Shown: positions 28,301 to 43,300, counted from the stretch's first letter. The stretch is DNA of 64,000 nt from Gymnothorax reevesii (GCA_029721435.1 CM056573.1:96422947-96486946); one strand, 5' to 3'. The notes: a model not told the origin generated them from the sequence alone. A program made the numbers and translations.

Positions 28301-31300
28301 GGTCGAATAATGCGCCAAAAAGGGGAGTAACGGCCTTTTGGGGGCTACATCCATGCGTTTGTGGGTGACCGGACTTTCTAGTTTATAATGTGTTCTGAAC
28401 AGGCCTACCTAATTTTTGAAAACAAAAGCCGAAATATACTAATTGCAAACGGGGAGAAAGACGATGCTCACGGTCAATGTTTGTTTCAATTCAATTGGTT
28501 CTGGTACTTTGCTTCAAGCTAACCTGAACTGAACCTCCTCTTAACGTTTCAGGAGTATCATTACTTTATTCCAATGATGCTAGCCTGCTGCGGCTGAATC
28601 ACGGACAACTTATAAGAGCTGTTTTATGATTACTGCGCATGCTCAAAACTTGCTTACTCTGGCATTATGCTTTTTATATTAAAGGAGAATTCTGGTGTGA
28701 AATAGATTTGGTTGTATTGAAACACGATAATGAGTGCCGACTTTTGTCGAATACCCCACCTCCGTACGCACGCAACATTTCGAAATAAATGGCTTTTTAG
28801 CCGAAGCTCCCAACAGCTTACAAATATAGGAATCGGGCATAGCTTTGCCATGCAAAGAAATTGCTATTTTTTTCATCATTGACAAGGCTCAAGTAGCTCC
28901 ACACTTCATCGGTAGAATTCCGAGCGCCCTGACATTTAAAACGAGGCACTGAGAACTTTGAAAATGCACCGGTATTTTATTAAAAATGACTTTTTTATGC
29001 AAACAGTTCCTTGAGGTAGTTTCCAGTCGCCTCCATCTTGGAAGTCACAGTAAGTCGATTGTCGAGCACGAGCAAATAGATTACAATCTTTTCCTCTATC
29101 CTTCCTATTTGGTCGTGCTCGTCAATCGACTTATTGTGACTTTCAAAATAACACGTCGTGGCCCTCAGAATTCTACCGATGAAGTGTGTAGAACCCTCTG
29201 ACTGATTCCCAGAATCATCGTTATTTTCATCGTCACTCAGTTCAGAGCCAAAATCTTCATCCCCTGAGTCCTCATCGGCAAATTATTCATCAAGTACTTG
29301 GTCCACATTCATCCTGAATTCACAAAAGATCGGCACCTTTGAAGCAAAAATTGCGCAGTAAATTTCTAATTTCTATTGGATCGCCATATGTATTTGGTAC
29401 CAAACGATTGCTCTGAGCGTCGTCTATCATTAGAGAAGCAAACAAAGACTTTGCCCGCCGCAGGCGTAGAGAAATCGCGGAATTTCAATGCATTAGCATT
29501 GTCCCGACCCAGGGCCGAGACAGACTGTCTAAGGGTTAAATATGGCCGATAAGCAGTCACTTTGTCACTATCGTTTGTAGATCATTGTTAACTGCATAAT
29601 GGTCTTCATTATTAGGCCTCCTTAAAAAAAAAAAAAAAATTCTTTTATTTTAATTGGATGAATGAAAATAAAAATCGGGTGACTGTAATCAAGTGCTAAA
29701 ATATGAGGATTCTGCAGACCTTTTTGTATGTCTGAATTTGAAATCACCCCAAAGAAACTATTAGCGAAAATATATTCAATAAAGAATTACATTTATTTCA
29801 CGGATGTCTAATGCTTGCGCCTAATCTAAGGCAAGTCATCAACGCAGTGTGGTTTTTGTTTTTTTTAAGATGTTGGCATGCCATCAGATCTTATGTGTAG
29901 TGTAAATTTATTTTATCCTTGCAGATTGAGTTCATATTTATGAGTCAGGCCTAAACTGGGCTTAGCTCAAAGGCATACTTTTCTTTCATGTCTTTTGATG
30001 GCTCCTGGATACCATCTCGGGAATATCCTTTACCCTTTCAACCGGCTGCATCCCATAATTCTGTTTCAATTAGCCTTGCCTATATTTCTAAATTAACTCA
30101 GCAAAAATAATTGACTTTGGAAATTTGAACAGATTATGTCCATGAGCTTTGTTTGCACTGTTGGATGGGTAGAACTGCCATGTTATGTGTTTCACGGTTT
30201 GTTTCATACATTCTTTGTACCCATTATCAATTATTTCTCCATAAGACATGTTTTTTTTTTTTTTTTACAATAATGTTGGGGGAAAAAATGTTTTGAGGTC
30301 CTGGAATAATTTTCCAAGTTTTATTTTGATAAAACTGTTAGTGGCTTGTATTGGAACATTTGAGTTCAAACTCTTGCAGGAAAACATGTCTTCAAGCAGT
30401 TGTGTGACTCGGTTGACTGATGTGTTAAGGCGATTAAACATTTCACTCGTCATGCCTCTTCCTCACGTTTGTAGTGAAATGCAGGGAATGGTATATTTCA
30501 ATTCACCGTGCCCCACAGTAGTTGGTGCTCTGTTATCCCAGAGTGTCCCCTGATATCTAAACTCCAGTTCAGCAGTGTCACATGTAGAGCTCAAGCATCC
30601 CCGCCCTCGCTCCCCGCTTGATCCCCTACTCCTTAGCTCACATCTGCTTTCTGCTATCGCTACTCAGGTCCTTGGATATTAGTAGACATAGGCCTGTGAC
30701 AAAGCTTGAGGCCTAGTTGACTGCTTTGTAGTTGTTGCTGTGTGTTGCCATACTGCGGTGCTGATATATTCATCATGCATGTCAGCTGGATGCATCGGAG
30801 GGAGAGACGAGAGGAAGATCGGCGGGGCCGAGGAATTGTTCGGTGCCACATCTGAAAGCGACACGTCTACATTTCATGGCTTCGATGACGATGAGTTTGA
30901 AGAGCCCTTGTCAAACAACAGCGGTGCATCCCCTCGATGCAGATAGAAAACATACCTTGGAAAAAAAAAAATGCATAAAAAGACAGAAACCTCTGACTAA
31001 AGTCTGCTGCTTCTTTTTTAAATGATTTTTATTTTTAGCGGTAAGCACAACTGTTTTCTTCAGAAAAGGAAAGCAATTCTAATTTTTATCTTTTGCAGAA
31101 AAACTGCTTTTCAATAAGTTAGGAATATTTAACATAACATAATATTTATGTCAGCTGTGGAAAGCAAAGAGCAATGGACAGTGTCTACCAATGAATGATA
31201 TGCTGACTGTGTGAAATGGACTTTTTTTTTTTTTTGTCCTGGAGGGGAAAAGGAGTTATTTTATGGGAAAAAAGAACTAAAACTGTGGAATATTTGGATT

Positions 31301-34300
31301 TAACTGCACAGTCTTGTGTAGAAAAGTCCTGCCATCAATGTGGGATGTAATTTAAAACAAAAATAAAGACTATTGGAGAAAATGTAATTTATCTCAGAAG
31401 AAACCAGGTTCTTTTGTGCAGTGGAGAAGTCTGAGCTGGGGAAAGGAGGCTGAAGTGAACCATTTCCAGCAATGTAACCAGCCTGAGTGAAGAAGAGGGC
31501 AACTGGCCTTTACACCACTGGATTGCAATAATGTGAAGGATTGACTGACTTCGGGGCGGAGGGATTTTGGCTCTAAGATACCTTGGAGAGTGGGATCAAC
31601 TGCTTGGGTGGGTGGGGGTCAAGGTGGAGGCGGAGAGGGGAGTGCCTGGCTCGGAGAAGTTACCTGAAAGGTAAGAGCTATCACCATTTCCTTCTACTCG
31701 CATGTGTGAGCCTGCCCTGTTAGGCTCTGCTTCGTGGAACACTGGGGACAGTAGAGCCTTTGGAATGGGGGAAGTGGACACTTGCACTGTAATTAAGAGC
31801 TGGCTAGTCCTTTCTATGGTGGCTGAAATAAGGTAAAAGCCTACCCATTTGCTTTATCAGCTTGCAGAATGGCACACAATATCTGCCTATCTGCATTTAT
31901 GTAACTCGCGTGACCGACTTGTAAATTGGGTTTCATCTAACAAGGCATCATAGATGTATTCATAATCTTGCTTTTGATTTCAAATCCTATTGCTTTAACT
32001 TGGAGTGACTGAAGAGTACGCGTGTCTTCGTTTATCTAATAGGAGATCATATCTAAAGGGATATCATTATTCTTAGTCATCATTGATGATTTAGAATATT
32101 GAATTTGGGCATATTCTCATACCACAAATCAATCCCTGAACCCAAAGCTGTGATACTGAAAGAACTGATCCTTTTGGTGAGACAGCTGCTGGCTCTGTGC
32201 TCTCAATCCCCCTGGCCTAACTGACAGCTGAAGTTGTTTGTTCTCTACTTGAGTCTGGAATACATCACGAGAGCTGCGAAATTCCCTTCCGACACCTAAT
32301 TTGGATGTAAGAAGGAACAATAGTTTGTAGAACTTCCTGACCTCATTTTCAGCATACTTCTGTTGTAACCTGGAGAAAGACACTGTGCGCAATGCTTTGC
32401 CCATCTTCTGCTGGAACATTTCTCCTCATAACTACACCGTTTGAGATACGGGCAGCTTATAAGCCAGAAAGCCTTTAACATTAGCGCATGATGTGAACAC
32501 TGCCTTGTGTACCTTTCCCTGTGGGTGATGAGGTTACTGTGCAGTAAAATTGACCAATCTAATTAACTGTGCGGCAAAAAGCCCTTTCGGTCAACATCGT
32601 GCCTGAATGAGGTTGAGTGAGTGGATCCCTGTCACACAGCCATCAGCTGACTGCCAAATAGAAATAATCGCAGTTCCGTTGGGGAAAAATTCTGAAGCGT
32701 CCCAACAAAAGAGCTTTTAGGAGACAAGTTAAAGCCTTAAAAATCCCAGATATACTGCTGGATTTGAAAATTAGTTATTTCAAAACAAGAAAGAATACTC
32801 TGGATTGACATGATATTGTTGCATTGTTTCAAGAGCCCTTATTCGGGGCATCCCATGTATAATAAGGTTGAATTTCAATACAGTCAGGTACTGCTATGGT
32901 TTGAAAATACAGAACTCATGTATATGGCATCTTACATATGATAAACTAGACAGCATTTTGCTTATAAATTCAGTTGGATACAGTTGAGCTGCAAAACTAC
33001 AGACCTATCTTTACAAACCCAGTTTCACGGAATTACAAAGACCAGGGATTGTTAATAGGGTAGAAGGGAATGAATGCATGTCCTTACTCCAAATTCTATG
33101 TGGCATCTCATGCCAATCTAGGTGGCATCTCATGCTGTCTAATTGTTTTACTGCTGTCATGTTGCCCATTCAAAGACGAGTGCTGCCCATTGCCTTCTCA
33201 GGTATGCTCAGGAGTTCTGTGGTCAGCGGGAAAGTCAGGAATCAACCAGAATCGGTCACAGGCTCCACTTCCTGGCCCCAATGCTCGTCTGTACCCTCTT
33301 CCATGAACCGCAGGAACTCCAGCTGAGCTCAGCCTGCTCACCCACTGTCCTGCATTGAACCTTCAGATCTTAAGGCAGACAGGTGGATGGACAGACTGTT
33401 AATGTGCAATAAAGCCCTTGACAGCCTGGTATTTCAAAGAAGACTAACCGTTTCTTGACTGGGTGAGGACATCGAAGATTGCAAAAGAAATTTTTATGAA
33501 TGAGAGATGCCATGAAAAGCCACACCCATGGCTCAGTTTGAAACACTTTTCAATTTGTTTCTTTCATTCCTCTGATCTGTTCATCCTGAGTGATAATCTG
33601 GTTAAGATGAGTTACACTAAAGAGTATATTGTGACCTCAGTGGCAAAGTGGGCATCACTGGCTAGGCCCGAGTGAGATTTACACTACCCAAATAATAAGG
33701 CAGTCATTCAAAAACCATTTTTTGCTACATCATGGGAAAGGAAACCTTGGTTAGGCAAATTTTGTTGTGAACTGCATTTAACATTCTCGGAAATTGAGGC
33801 TTCCATGTGATATCACAATTTTCTTTTGTGAACTGCTTGACTTCTTGCTGTTGCCTCAAGAGAATCAGCCTGCTCCTAAATTCCTACAATATTTTTTCCA
33901 GAGGGACAACCAAATTTCAAAACCGAAATGTCAGGGGAGAAAGCGAGTGTTGTGGAGTCTTGTCTGAGATGGGAAGCTTCTCAGAAGAAAGGAAAGGAGC
34001 TTTGAAAATATCGCACTGGAAAAAATGTCAGGATTCTGATTAATGTAAAGCTGTTCTAAGCAGTGGAGACCAAGTTCACTGCCTTAAGACAAGTAATAAA
34101 CCAAGTCACAGTTTAAAAATAATTTTGACAGAGATGGCAGGTCAACCTGGCTCCTCCAAGTAGAAAATACCAGCTAGATTGGAAATGCAAACAGACTCTC
34201 CAGAGTATGCTTGTAGTTTGCTTTGACTGCCCAGTTACTGCAGATGAAGTGGGTCCTAAATGTCACTGCCTGACTGTATGTCCCTTACATTGTTTACCAT

Positions 34301-37300
34301 CTACACTTCCTCTGGGCCCGCACCATATGCCCTGTCATTGGTGTCAATTTGATCGTGAGCTTTGCCTTCAATTGGTGAAGTCGTGAAGCCTCGATTCCTG
34401 GCCCTGCCCCGTCTCCCTTTTTATGAAGTCCTGTCATTGTAATATCACACTGCAGACTGTCTTCCAAAGAGACTGGCCCTTGGGAACTTGAGAAAATGGA
34501 CCCTACCTCCAATCATGTGGGTTGACGTGGACAAATGCAAGCTAATGTGAAAGATAGTAATGCTATAGGCTATTTTTTTTTTTATTGCAGGCAGAGCTGG
34601 GGGTGGGGGCAAGGGATAGAGTATGGGGAATGTGCCTGAATGAGTCTTCTCATGAAAGGTGTACCAGAAATTTGAAGTGTTTTCAAAACTGGCATCAAGT
34701 CTACTTTTAACCTCACCCTATCCTCTAAAACTGAAAAATATCCAGACCCCTCAAAGAATAATCTACTGTTACTTTTTGTGACTTCGTTAAGCACATTGGC
34801 TCATTTTTATTGATTTTTTTTTTTTTTTAAATCCATGTACAGTCCTTTATTTCTCAGTCTCACTGAATAATCAGGATTTTTTCTCTGCTGTATTGTGGTG
34901 TTGAAGGGCTGCATCTAAATATTCTGAAAATTCTGTGTAAGCAGTCCTCTAACAGCCCTTTTTCACTGAAGCCGTTCCCGTGCTGGTTCTTGGGCTGGTG
35001 CTGGTCACAGTTCCGCGAGTGAACCAGTGAAGAACTGGTATGCTTTTCCGCCGATAGAGCCAGTTGGAGAGCCACGTCATTATGTCCCTATATGTGTCTG
35101 TATACGTCTCCGCTTTCCTAGAAAAACAAGCGCCAACTTTTTCACAACAACAATGGCGAACTACTTGTAGCTTTTGCTCGTGGCTTTGCTAGGCATCCTT
35201 CAAATCCAAATACAAATGATTCAACACCATTTGACCGCTATACATTGTTTAAATGGACACCGACTGTGTTCGAGAAGACTGGTAAGAATCTAGCACGTTT
35301 GATTCTTATTTACGCAGACTGTAAGATGTTAATGTTAGCCTTTTTATTTGCTAACTAGCTCCCAGAGCACAATTGTTTTTCCTTTTGGCTCTAGCAATGT
35401 AAAATTGACTATTGGCAAAGTTAACCCCACCCCCAGCCTCCTGATGTAACCCAGTTCCTCCTTCTGACCCAGCAAAGATGTGGTGCCACTCTGGAACTAC
35501 TTTCATGGGCTGGGAACCGGTTCTTTGGCTGAGGAAAGGGGGGAAAACTGGTTCCAAATTAGGCTCTGGCCCCGAACCAACACGGGAACCGCATTGCGGA
35601 AAAGGGGTGAAAGCAGTGCATATCTTGGAAAGGATGAGGGAATGGGTCTTCCAAAATGAATATGGCTTGTTTACCATTTGGTCTGTTTATTTCAGTATAT
35701 ACCCTCAATCTCCTATTCTCTTGCATGTTTGGAGTTACAGTTGGTACTACACCAATTTTTTTGCCCATTCTTGAACCATTGAACATTTTCTCCTGGTCCC
35801 ATCAATGATGCACACCTTGCACACATTTGTCACCTTCTGAATAATAAGCCATTATAATGACTAGTAACCGATGTATAATTTGTATTTCAAGGGGACAAGC
35901 AGGCACTAAGGGGCATGTTGATATATAAAACTTATGTGGATAATGTGCTAAACGAATTAGTCAATTAACCCTGGGAGTGACTGAAAAAGAAAATTATTGC
36001 AATACCAATGGGTAATCCTCTCAGGACATGCTTACAGTTTAATTGTACATGGAATGGTTGAATTCCATAAATTTTTAACAGAGCAACCATTGGGATAATT
36101 TGCAAGACAAATCAATTGTGGAAACTTAGCATTGTCAGTTACCACTGCTGTGTAAACACTGGACTGTTTTGTTCTTTTTGGTGCTTATAATGATGACATG
36201 GAATGACATCTTAATTGCATATAATGATGGACTTGTAATGCAACTGCAATGTAGCTCTTAAACCCCTGCTAATCCAATGTTATATATTGGTACAGAACTA
36301 AATTGTTTCTTTTTATCGAGTGAATAAATGGACAGTTTAGACCACTGAAAGGTTTGCATTCATAACTGTGATTGCAACATGAGCCATAGTACTTTCCTAT
36401 ATTTGCTGCTCTCTTATTACTCCTGTATGTTGTTTTCTCTGGATTTGTACCTTACAGTTTATCTTTCTTCCCGTGGGCTTTCGCCCTTGTAAAATATCAG
36501 TTCCTCGAATGTAAATGGCGTTAACATGACCGTTCTTTTGGAACAGACTTTATGTGGCGTTAAGCATGAAATTTTCAACTATCTAATTCCTCACTCCAGT
36601 AAATGCGAACTTTTTAAATTGAAATAAACTGGATTGTTATTTTTTTTCTCTCTCTGAAAGCCGGTCATATGTTCTACTCCTGTTTGTTTAAGATTCAATG
36701 TACTCTGAGGCCTCTGAAAATGCAATTTTCTCCCACACCGACAAGACTGGGGTAATGATTGGTTTGTGGAAGATGGCAGTTCATGATGGACTTGTAGTGC
36801 GTTGTCCTGTGGAGAAGCTCTCAACTCTCATGCCTCTGTGTCCCATAGACTGTGAAGGAAAGTGCTAAATCTGTGGCTTTGGAAGTGGCGTATTTCATTA
36901 TTTGTTCATGCTGCACTGGCTTGGCTAGCTTTCGCATCTTTAGGTAATTTACATACCCTACTTGCTTTATGACACAGAAGCAAGTCACCTTAATTTCCTT
37001 GTTTTGAGGTAGTTTACACTTCCACTCCCTTAATTACTTTGCTGCATTTGTGTCTCTGTTTCCCTGTTTTTTTTTTTGTTTTTTTTTTTAAATGCAGAAG
37101 AAAGAGAGAGAGAATAGTGAGCCCAATGACAAAGGTTGGATTTTGGAGTTTCATGGCCAATTTAAAGTGGAAGCTTTTTGCAGCTACCCTGCGTTACAGA
37201 TCTCACATGTCTTGAAGCAATTCAGTGCTTATAAACACAGGTCACACCTCTGTGGTTGAAAGGACAGGTTTCTGTCTCTGAAGAAGACCAGCTATGCCAG

Positions 37301-40300
37301 AGTTGAATGCATGCAAACTTGCAGCTGAATTGTATGAGAACAGGTGCGGAAATCTGCAACTTCACCTTGGTTTGACATCTGCTGTTTGATGAGTCATAGG
37401 ATGTGTTGAGACTGCACACCACCAAAAATCAGTGTGTTTGTGGTTTGCTGTGGCCTGCTTGTTGGTGTACATTCTATTGAATAATCCTCTAGAAAATCGT
37501 CAGTAAGTGGTCATCCCAAGAGGCTGTAAACGGCAGTCAGCTTTAGTATTGTCCATTTGACGTGCTGTAAAGAGAGAAACAAAAAGCCTGACATGAGAGT
37601 TCAGTGGTGGAAGCATTACGGAAAAAAGTAATACAGACTAGGCATATGTCAGCAACCTTCCTGCGATACATTTACAAGGGGTGACTGAAAACTGGTTACA
37701 GATGAATTTTAAGAGATGCTGAGGCATGGAAAATTGTTCTTCCATCGGTGGAATTTCTTAAAAACATCTTGCATTGGTCCAAGGCGGTGTATAAATAGAT
37801 GCACATTGCTTATTTGTTAAGTGTTCGTAATATTAAGCATTGTTGGCATAATGCAAACATGGGACCTGAGCTCTTAATCTAAGGGCCAATCCCATTTCTC
37901 TTCACTTAATCTTAACACTTGATTTCAAGTGCACTAAATACTAAGATTTTCCTTAAGGACAAAGGGGTAGCTTTGAGGGGAAGGGAATTTCACCTAAGAA
38001 TTGGGACGCCACTTCATGCAAATTAGCCTAACACGGGACAACAGGTAACCACTACGAATGAGTGGTGTTTACATTCTATCTTGTAATCTGTATCGGTTTT
38101 GTACACTGAACAATCGCCTACATTATACAGTTACCGACTCATTGCATGGCTTGCCAGAGCGATCATTGCAACTTTGAAAGTAGACATACGCAGCTACAAC
38201 CGGGTAGATGTTGTGGTATGTTCGCATTCACAATTACTAACCAAGTCATATCACGACACAAGTTTCAAGGAAATTGGAATATAACACGTGTAAACGATAA
38301 CATTAGCCAAATGCGTGCAACATTGCTGCTATACAGAGAACTCTGTGGATATCATGCTGGCTACAACACAAATTGGCGATTTTCAAACATTCAAATTCTA
38401 AATCAACACTTGCAGATAAAGGTGTATACCCACAAACATAACGCAATCCGACATGTTTTGGATTTTTGGCATGCATGCTTACGGAAATGGTACTTAGAAG
38501 TCTGCGATGCTTTTGGAAAGCTCGTCCAGCTCAATAGTCTCGCAATGCATCCTGGGAAATTCATTCTTCCCCTCAGTTCGTAGTGAGCATTGCCCGGCCC
38601 TTACAATTAAGTGGGAATTTTATGGGATAAAAAGCACTTCCGTTAATCATCTTACAGTTTGGGACACCCTTGCCCTTCGCGGGAACATGCAAATATTAAG
38701 GCTAGGGTCAGTTTTATGTGGAAGTGTGGGTATTGGGACGGACCCAAAGTTTACTTTAACTTCTCAGGTTGGCCAAGGGAGGTCTTAAGAATACTGGTAG
38801 TCTGAATAAAATCTGCACTTATCCAACTTTTCTACTGTGTCTGCACTACCCAATACTGATGTGAAGGATGTATGTCTCTTGCTGCCTTGGTCATAACAAA
38901 AGATAAATTTGCTTAGCTGACGACCAAGCTCCTATTATTGGTGACTACCTTCAATTGTGAACACTTGCTATGCTGAGCTCCATGCTGTCTGGTCAAATAT
39001 TTTAGAATTGGCTGTTCTTGTAGAAGTGAGAAAACAAACACATTCATGTATCACTCCCCTGTCATTTAAAGCTTTGTTACTTGGCATCACTAATCTCTCA
39101 TGCATGATGGCAGTCAGAAGTGAGTGAGTGTAACTGTTTGTTCGAGGGAGTTTAATGATATAGGAGGCATGTAGATGTCTTTCACGCAGGACTCGGCTGT
39201 TTTTAAACTTGTCTCATTTCAAGTATGAACCTGGCTCTGACTTGTGACACGCTTTGGAAGCTGTCGCCTTCATGTCTGCAAAGCATTGTCAGCGTTGTAT
39301 ATCACCATGGCGCTCAGCCGAGTCGATCTGCCGCCAAGCTAAAGTGCTGCATAGCATCACTACCTTTCTATCAACTGCCACAGGAAGTGGTCACGCTGGC
39401 CTGGTTTTAGGTGTGCAGCTGTTTGCTGGTGTTCTCTCTCTCAGACTTGCACTTTGCCATCACAGTCTCAAGGCCACTTGCATGGCATGTGAAAACCTGA
39501 TATTACAGTTGAAATATTTCAGCCTGGTGTTATATATTCAGAAAAACCAGCCAGCAGAACTATGAATTGCCCGTAAGTCAGAGGCCGTGAAAGAAGAGAG
39601 GTTTGCTATGGATGGCATTACCCCCGTTTGTGAACTGCAAGGTTACGGCAACTAAATGTTTTCACTCGCTGAGTAACAACATTCAGTTCCCTGCTTTATT
39701 TTACTCAGTTTTTATGATCTGTCTGTGCCACACTGACATTTAACAGAGTTGGGGGGGGGGGAAAAAAAATGTACCGCTCACTGAAGCACTTGACCATTTT
39801 CTGGGTTTGTTTACCAGTTGAAATGTCACCTAAATTGTATTTATCATTAGGTCAATTTATCTATGTTGGCATGTAAAGAATGTAACCCACAAAACTGTGT
39901 TTGCTCTTGTATAAAACAGAGATGATGGGTATGGCGATGCAAATGATTGAAATACAGGTACCACCGCACACACACAGGCACCCACCCACATGAAAACATG
40001 AACACCTGTACACTACCAGTCAGAAGTTTTAGTACACCCTGACATTTCCTGTAATTGTTACAAATTTTTATATTTTGTTCTTGTGTGATAGTCAAATTGG
40101 TTGTATTAAAGAAAGGTAGGAAAACTGAAGCCCTGTATATAACAAATTCAGAAAAACCAGGATCAGTCATTTTGTCAATATTTAAGTAAATCAATAATGA
40201 TGGTCTAATCCTGGGCTTCTCAGACTCTCCTGCTGTACCACCTGTTCTGTATGTTTTAGATCTCTCCCTGCTCCAGCACAGTTATTACAAATTGAGCAGC

Positions 40301-43300
40301 ATCATCGGGTTGATGGCAAGTTGATCATTTCAATCACCTGTGCTTGATTCCTTGTTGATTTTTCTTTGGTAAACAAGTTTTGGATTCCAATGATTTCTTT
40401 GTTGTAAACATACATGTAAGATAAGGACTTTACAAGATCTTAGGCTGTGCAAAAACTTTTGACTGGTAGTGTATACAGAAAACGCATACAATACATGTGT
40501 GCTAACATTTGCAGGCACAATTTTTCACAAAAAATTCACACATTCCCACATTCATAAAAACAAGTACATGAACATGTGTATATACACACACACAGACACA
40601 GACACACACAGACACACAAAAATAAACTTGTGGATACATCCATATGCACACAGACGCATGGGCATGCACACCGGCTCAGATACACGGATGCTAATGGAAA
40701 AATGTCAATGTTTCCTCAAACATGCCTATAAAGCACACACTGCATGGGCTTCTGTCCTCAAGCTGCAGTGAAGCTCCAGATTTCTTCTCTAGTTCCTTGA
40801 GTGTCCTCAGAAACTTGAGCGTTTCAGCCTCTCACGTTGGGCTGAGAAGAAAAAGGGGTAATCTTGGCCACCATGGATTAAAATAACCCCACAAATACTT
40901 AACCTTAAATGGAGCCTCTTAAGCAAGGGCATTGGGGAGCCTGTTTGCTTGTAACTTCTGGGTTCTTGGCAGTGTCAATGAACTTTAAACAAAGAAGCCT
41001 AGCACACTCGTGAGCCACAGTTGTGCTCAGTGAATGAGGCTACAGAGGCTGTGTTAGAGGTTACCGATGGTTTTCACTGAAATATTGTACAGTCCTTGTA
41101 TATTTTTTACCTCTTACAGGAGTCATTGAAGGCTACGGCGCAGTGTTTCTGCACCTGGTTGTAGTGGAGCTGGCTTGATCAGAATGACCCTTGTAAACTG
41201 ATTTTATTTTCAATTGTAAATAACTAAATTGCTAAAAAGTCTTTGTTATTGAAACTATTTTTATTTTAAGAAACGGCAATAAAGAATGAGACTCCTTGCC
41301 TCGGGTAAATGGTGTTTTAATGGGTCTGTGGTGTGCAAGTGAGCATGTGTGGCTTGTTAGAAGCACCAAATGAGTGTTCAGTAATATGCCAAATGAACTT
41401 CAAAACATGTTTATCTCCTTACATGTGTAGCTTGAATGGGGGAAGGAATGAAGACTGCCACCAGAAAGAAAATGTAAGGTTTGTGTCTATGCAAGGTTTC
41501 AACATTGATTAAACGTTGATTAAAAACAAGTGGAGATTATTTCATCGTTACTTTGAACCTCTCACACCTCAAACTCCAAACTATTTTTGACTGAACTAAT
41601 TCCTTGAAAAATTTCAGTTGCAAATATGCTTGAACAATCCCTTAATGCAGTTGAATTAGTAGTATAACCTCCCTCAACAAAAGCACAATTTCCATACCGC
41701 AGTTTTTTGGGGGCCATTGCTGTCTTTATCCTGATTGTTTTTTGTTTTTTTTTGACTGTGCACCAGTCTGCTCGATATTTATCCTGTTGGTGCTCTGCCG
41801 GCTCAGTCTGCAATACACCCTGGACCATGTTATCATCTGACCGACACATTTGCTCACATTTGTAGATCAGTTTCTTGCATCGGTATGAATGGGTATGATG
41901 ATATGGAATAACTTCATGACCGGTGATTGATTATTGAAATACAGTTTCTGACTTGTACCGTCCTTGTACTTTATTTGGTAACTACATTTCTAATGAGTTT
42001 CTAACAGTTAATGAGTCAAGTGGATATGTCCATGCTCAAGTATTTTGCAACATCTTGTAACTGATTAGCTATCGTTTTTTGATGTAGTTTGACCCTCTCA
42101 AAATTTAGGATATTCCTCAGTACTGGCAACTGTAATGATAGCTCATGTAAAATAGTGTGAACACCGTTCTGCTGTGCTCCCATCAGGAACATGATCTTGA
42201 CCTTGCTGTTGATGCATGCTTTCTCAAATGAAAAAGAAAGAAACGACAGTAGGGAAGGCTGTTTTCCTCAAATTCGTCTCTATTCACAGAAATGGTCAAG
42301 TCTGCTAAGTATAATTGAGAGGCCCCTGCTCATTACAACAATTTGAAGCTTCTCAGAGCTCAATGGTGCTTGCCTCTAGTTTTACCCTCTCTTATGTTGC
42401 ATGGCATCCTGGGAAATGATTGCAGATCCTCCAGCTCATCAGAGGCGGCCGCTGCGCGCCTGGGTCTCCCAGATAACACTAATTAGAAGGCAATTTTTAG
42501 CCTTGTTTCCTTCACTTCTTGGACAGTAAGTGAACAGCTCACGCTGAGAATGGAAGCAGAGCCTTTGTCTTCACATGATGCGAGTCAGTCTGGCTGTGTG
42601 GTTATGTATATATTGCAAGTTACTGCCTACCATTATCTGAGAAATTAAATTGTTGATTGAAAGATGGCAGATATCTTGGTGTGTTGTGTTTGTTGGCAGA
42701 GTATTGCCTGAGCCCTTCAACGGAGATCCACTTTCAATTGGCTTCATTTCACTGAGGAGGCGCTCGTGAGATGGTCCTCAATGAAAGGTAGTGATGGGAG
42801 TTCAAAGGCTGAAGCAATGTTTTGCAACTGACAAAACAAGGACACAAAAGCCAAAATTTTAGTTTAAGCAAATGTAGTATTGAATTTATATCAGAATTGA
42901 AATGGAAAATAATATGAATGTCACTTCGATTTTCTTGCAGGGTAAGCGATTTGTTTCTTAAAACGCTTGCATTCCGATTACTTCACAACTGATTGCAACT
43001 GAACACCCTCCCTTGATGGCACGCAACCTTAGTCTAACTTACCCTTCAACAATTACATGAACATAATCCCAGTAATTATGGCTTTGAGTTTTGTGTTTCT
43101 TACATATTTTCCAAATGATAACTACAGCAGACATGAGGAGTACAGTTAACTGCCTGCTGCAGAGGAGATGCAGATGTCTAAATTATGCCATAATTGTAAA
43201 TATTCATGGAGCCCATAACGATATATTTAATGTTAATGAGGAGGTGATGCCCTAGAACTATTCAAAAGATTGGTGTTCTGAAGTTTGAAATAGACACTTT

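Noticed and set aside
36316..36330. AATAAA near 36323 as another poly(A) site
   Set aside because: No acceptor with an open frame in the required phase was found upstream within a reasonable distance.
38146..38583. A 145-codon frame in the 37.9-38.7 kb element
   Set aside because: No recognisable domain; it lies inside a MITE-like element and is probably chance.
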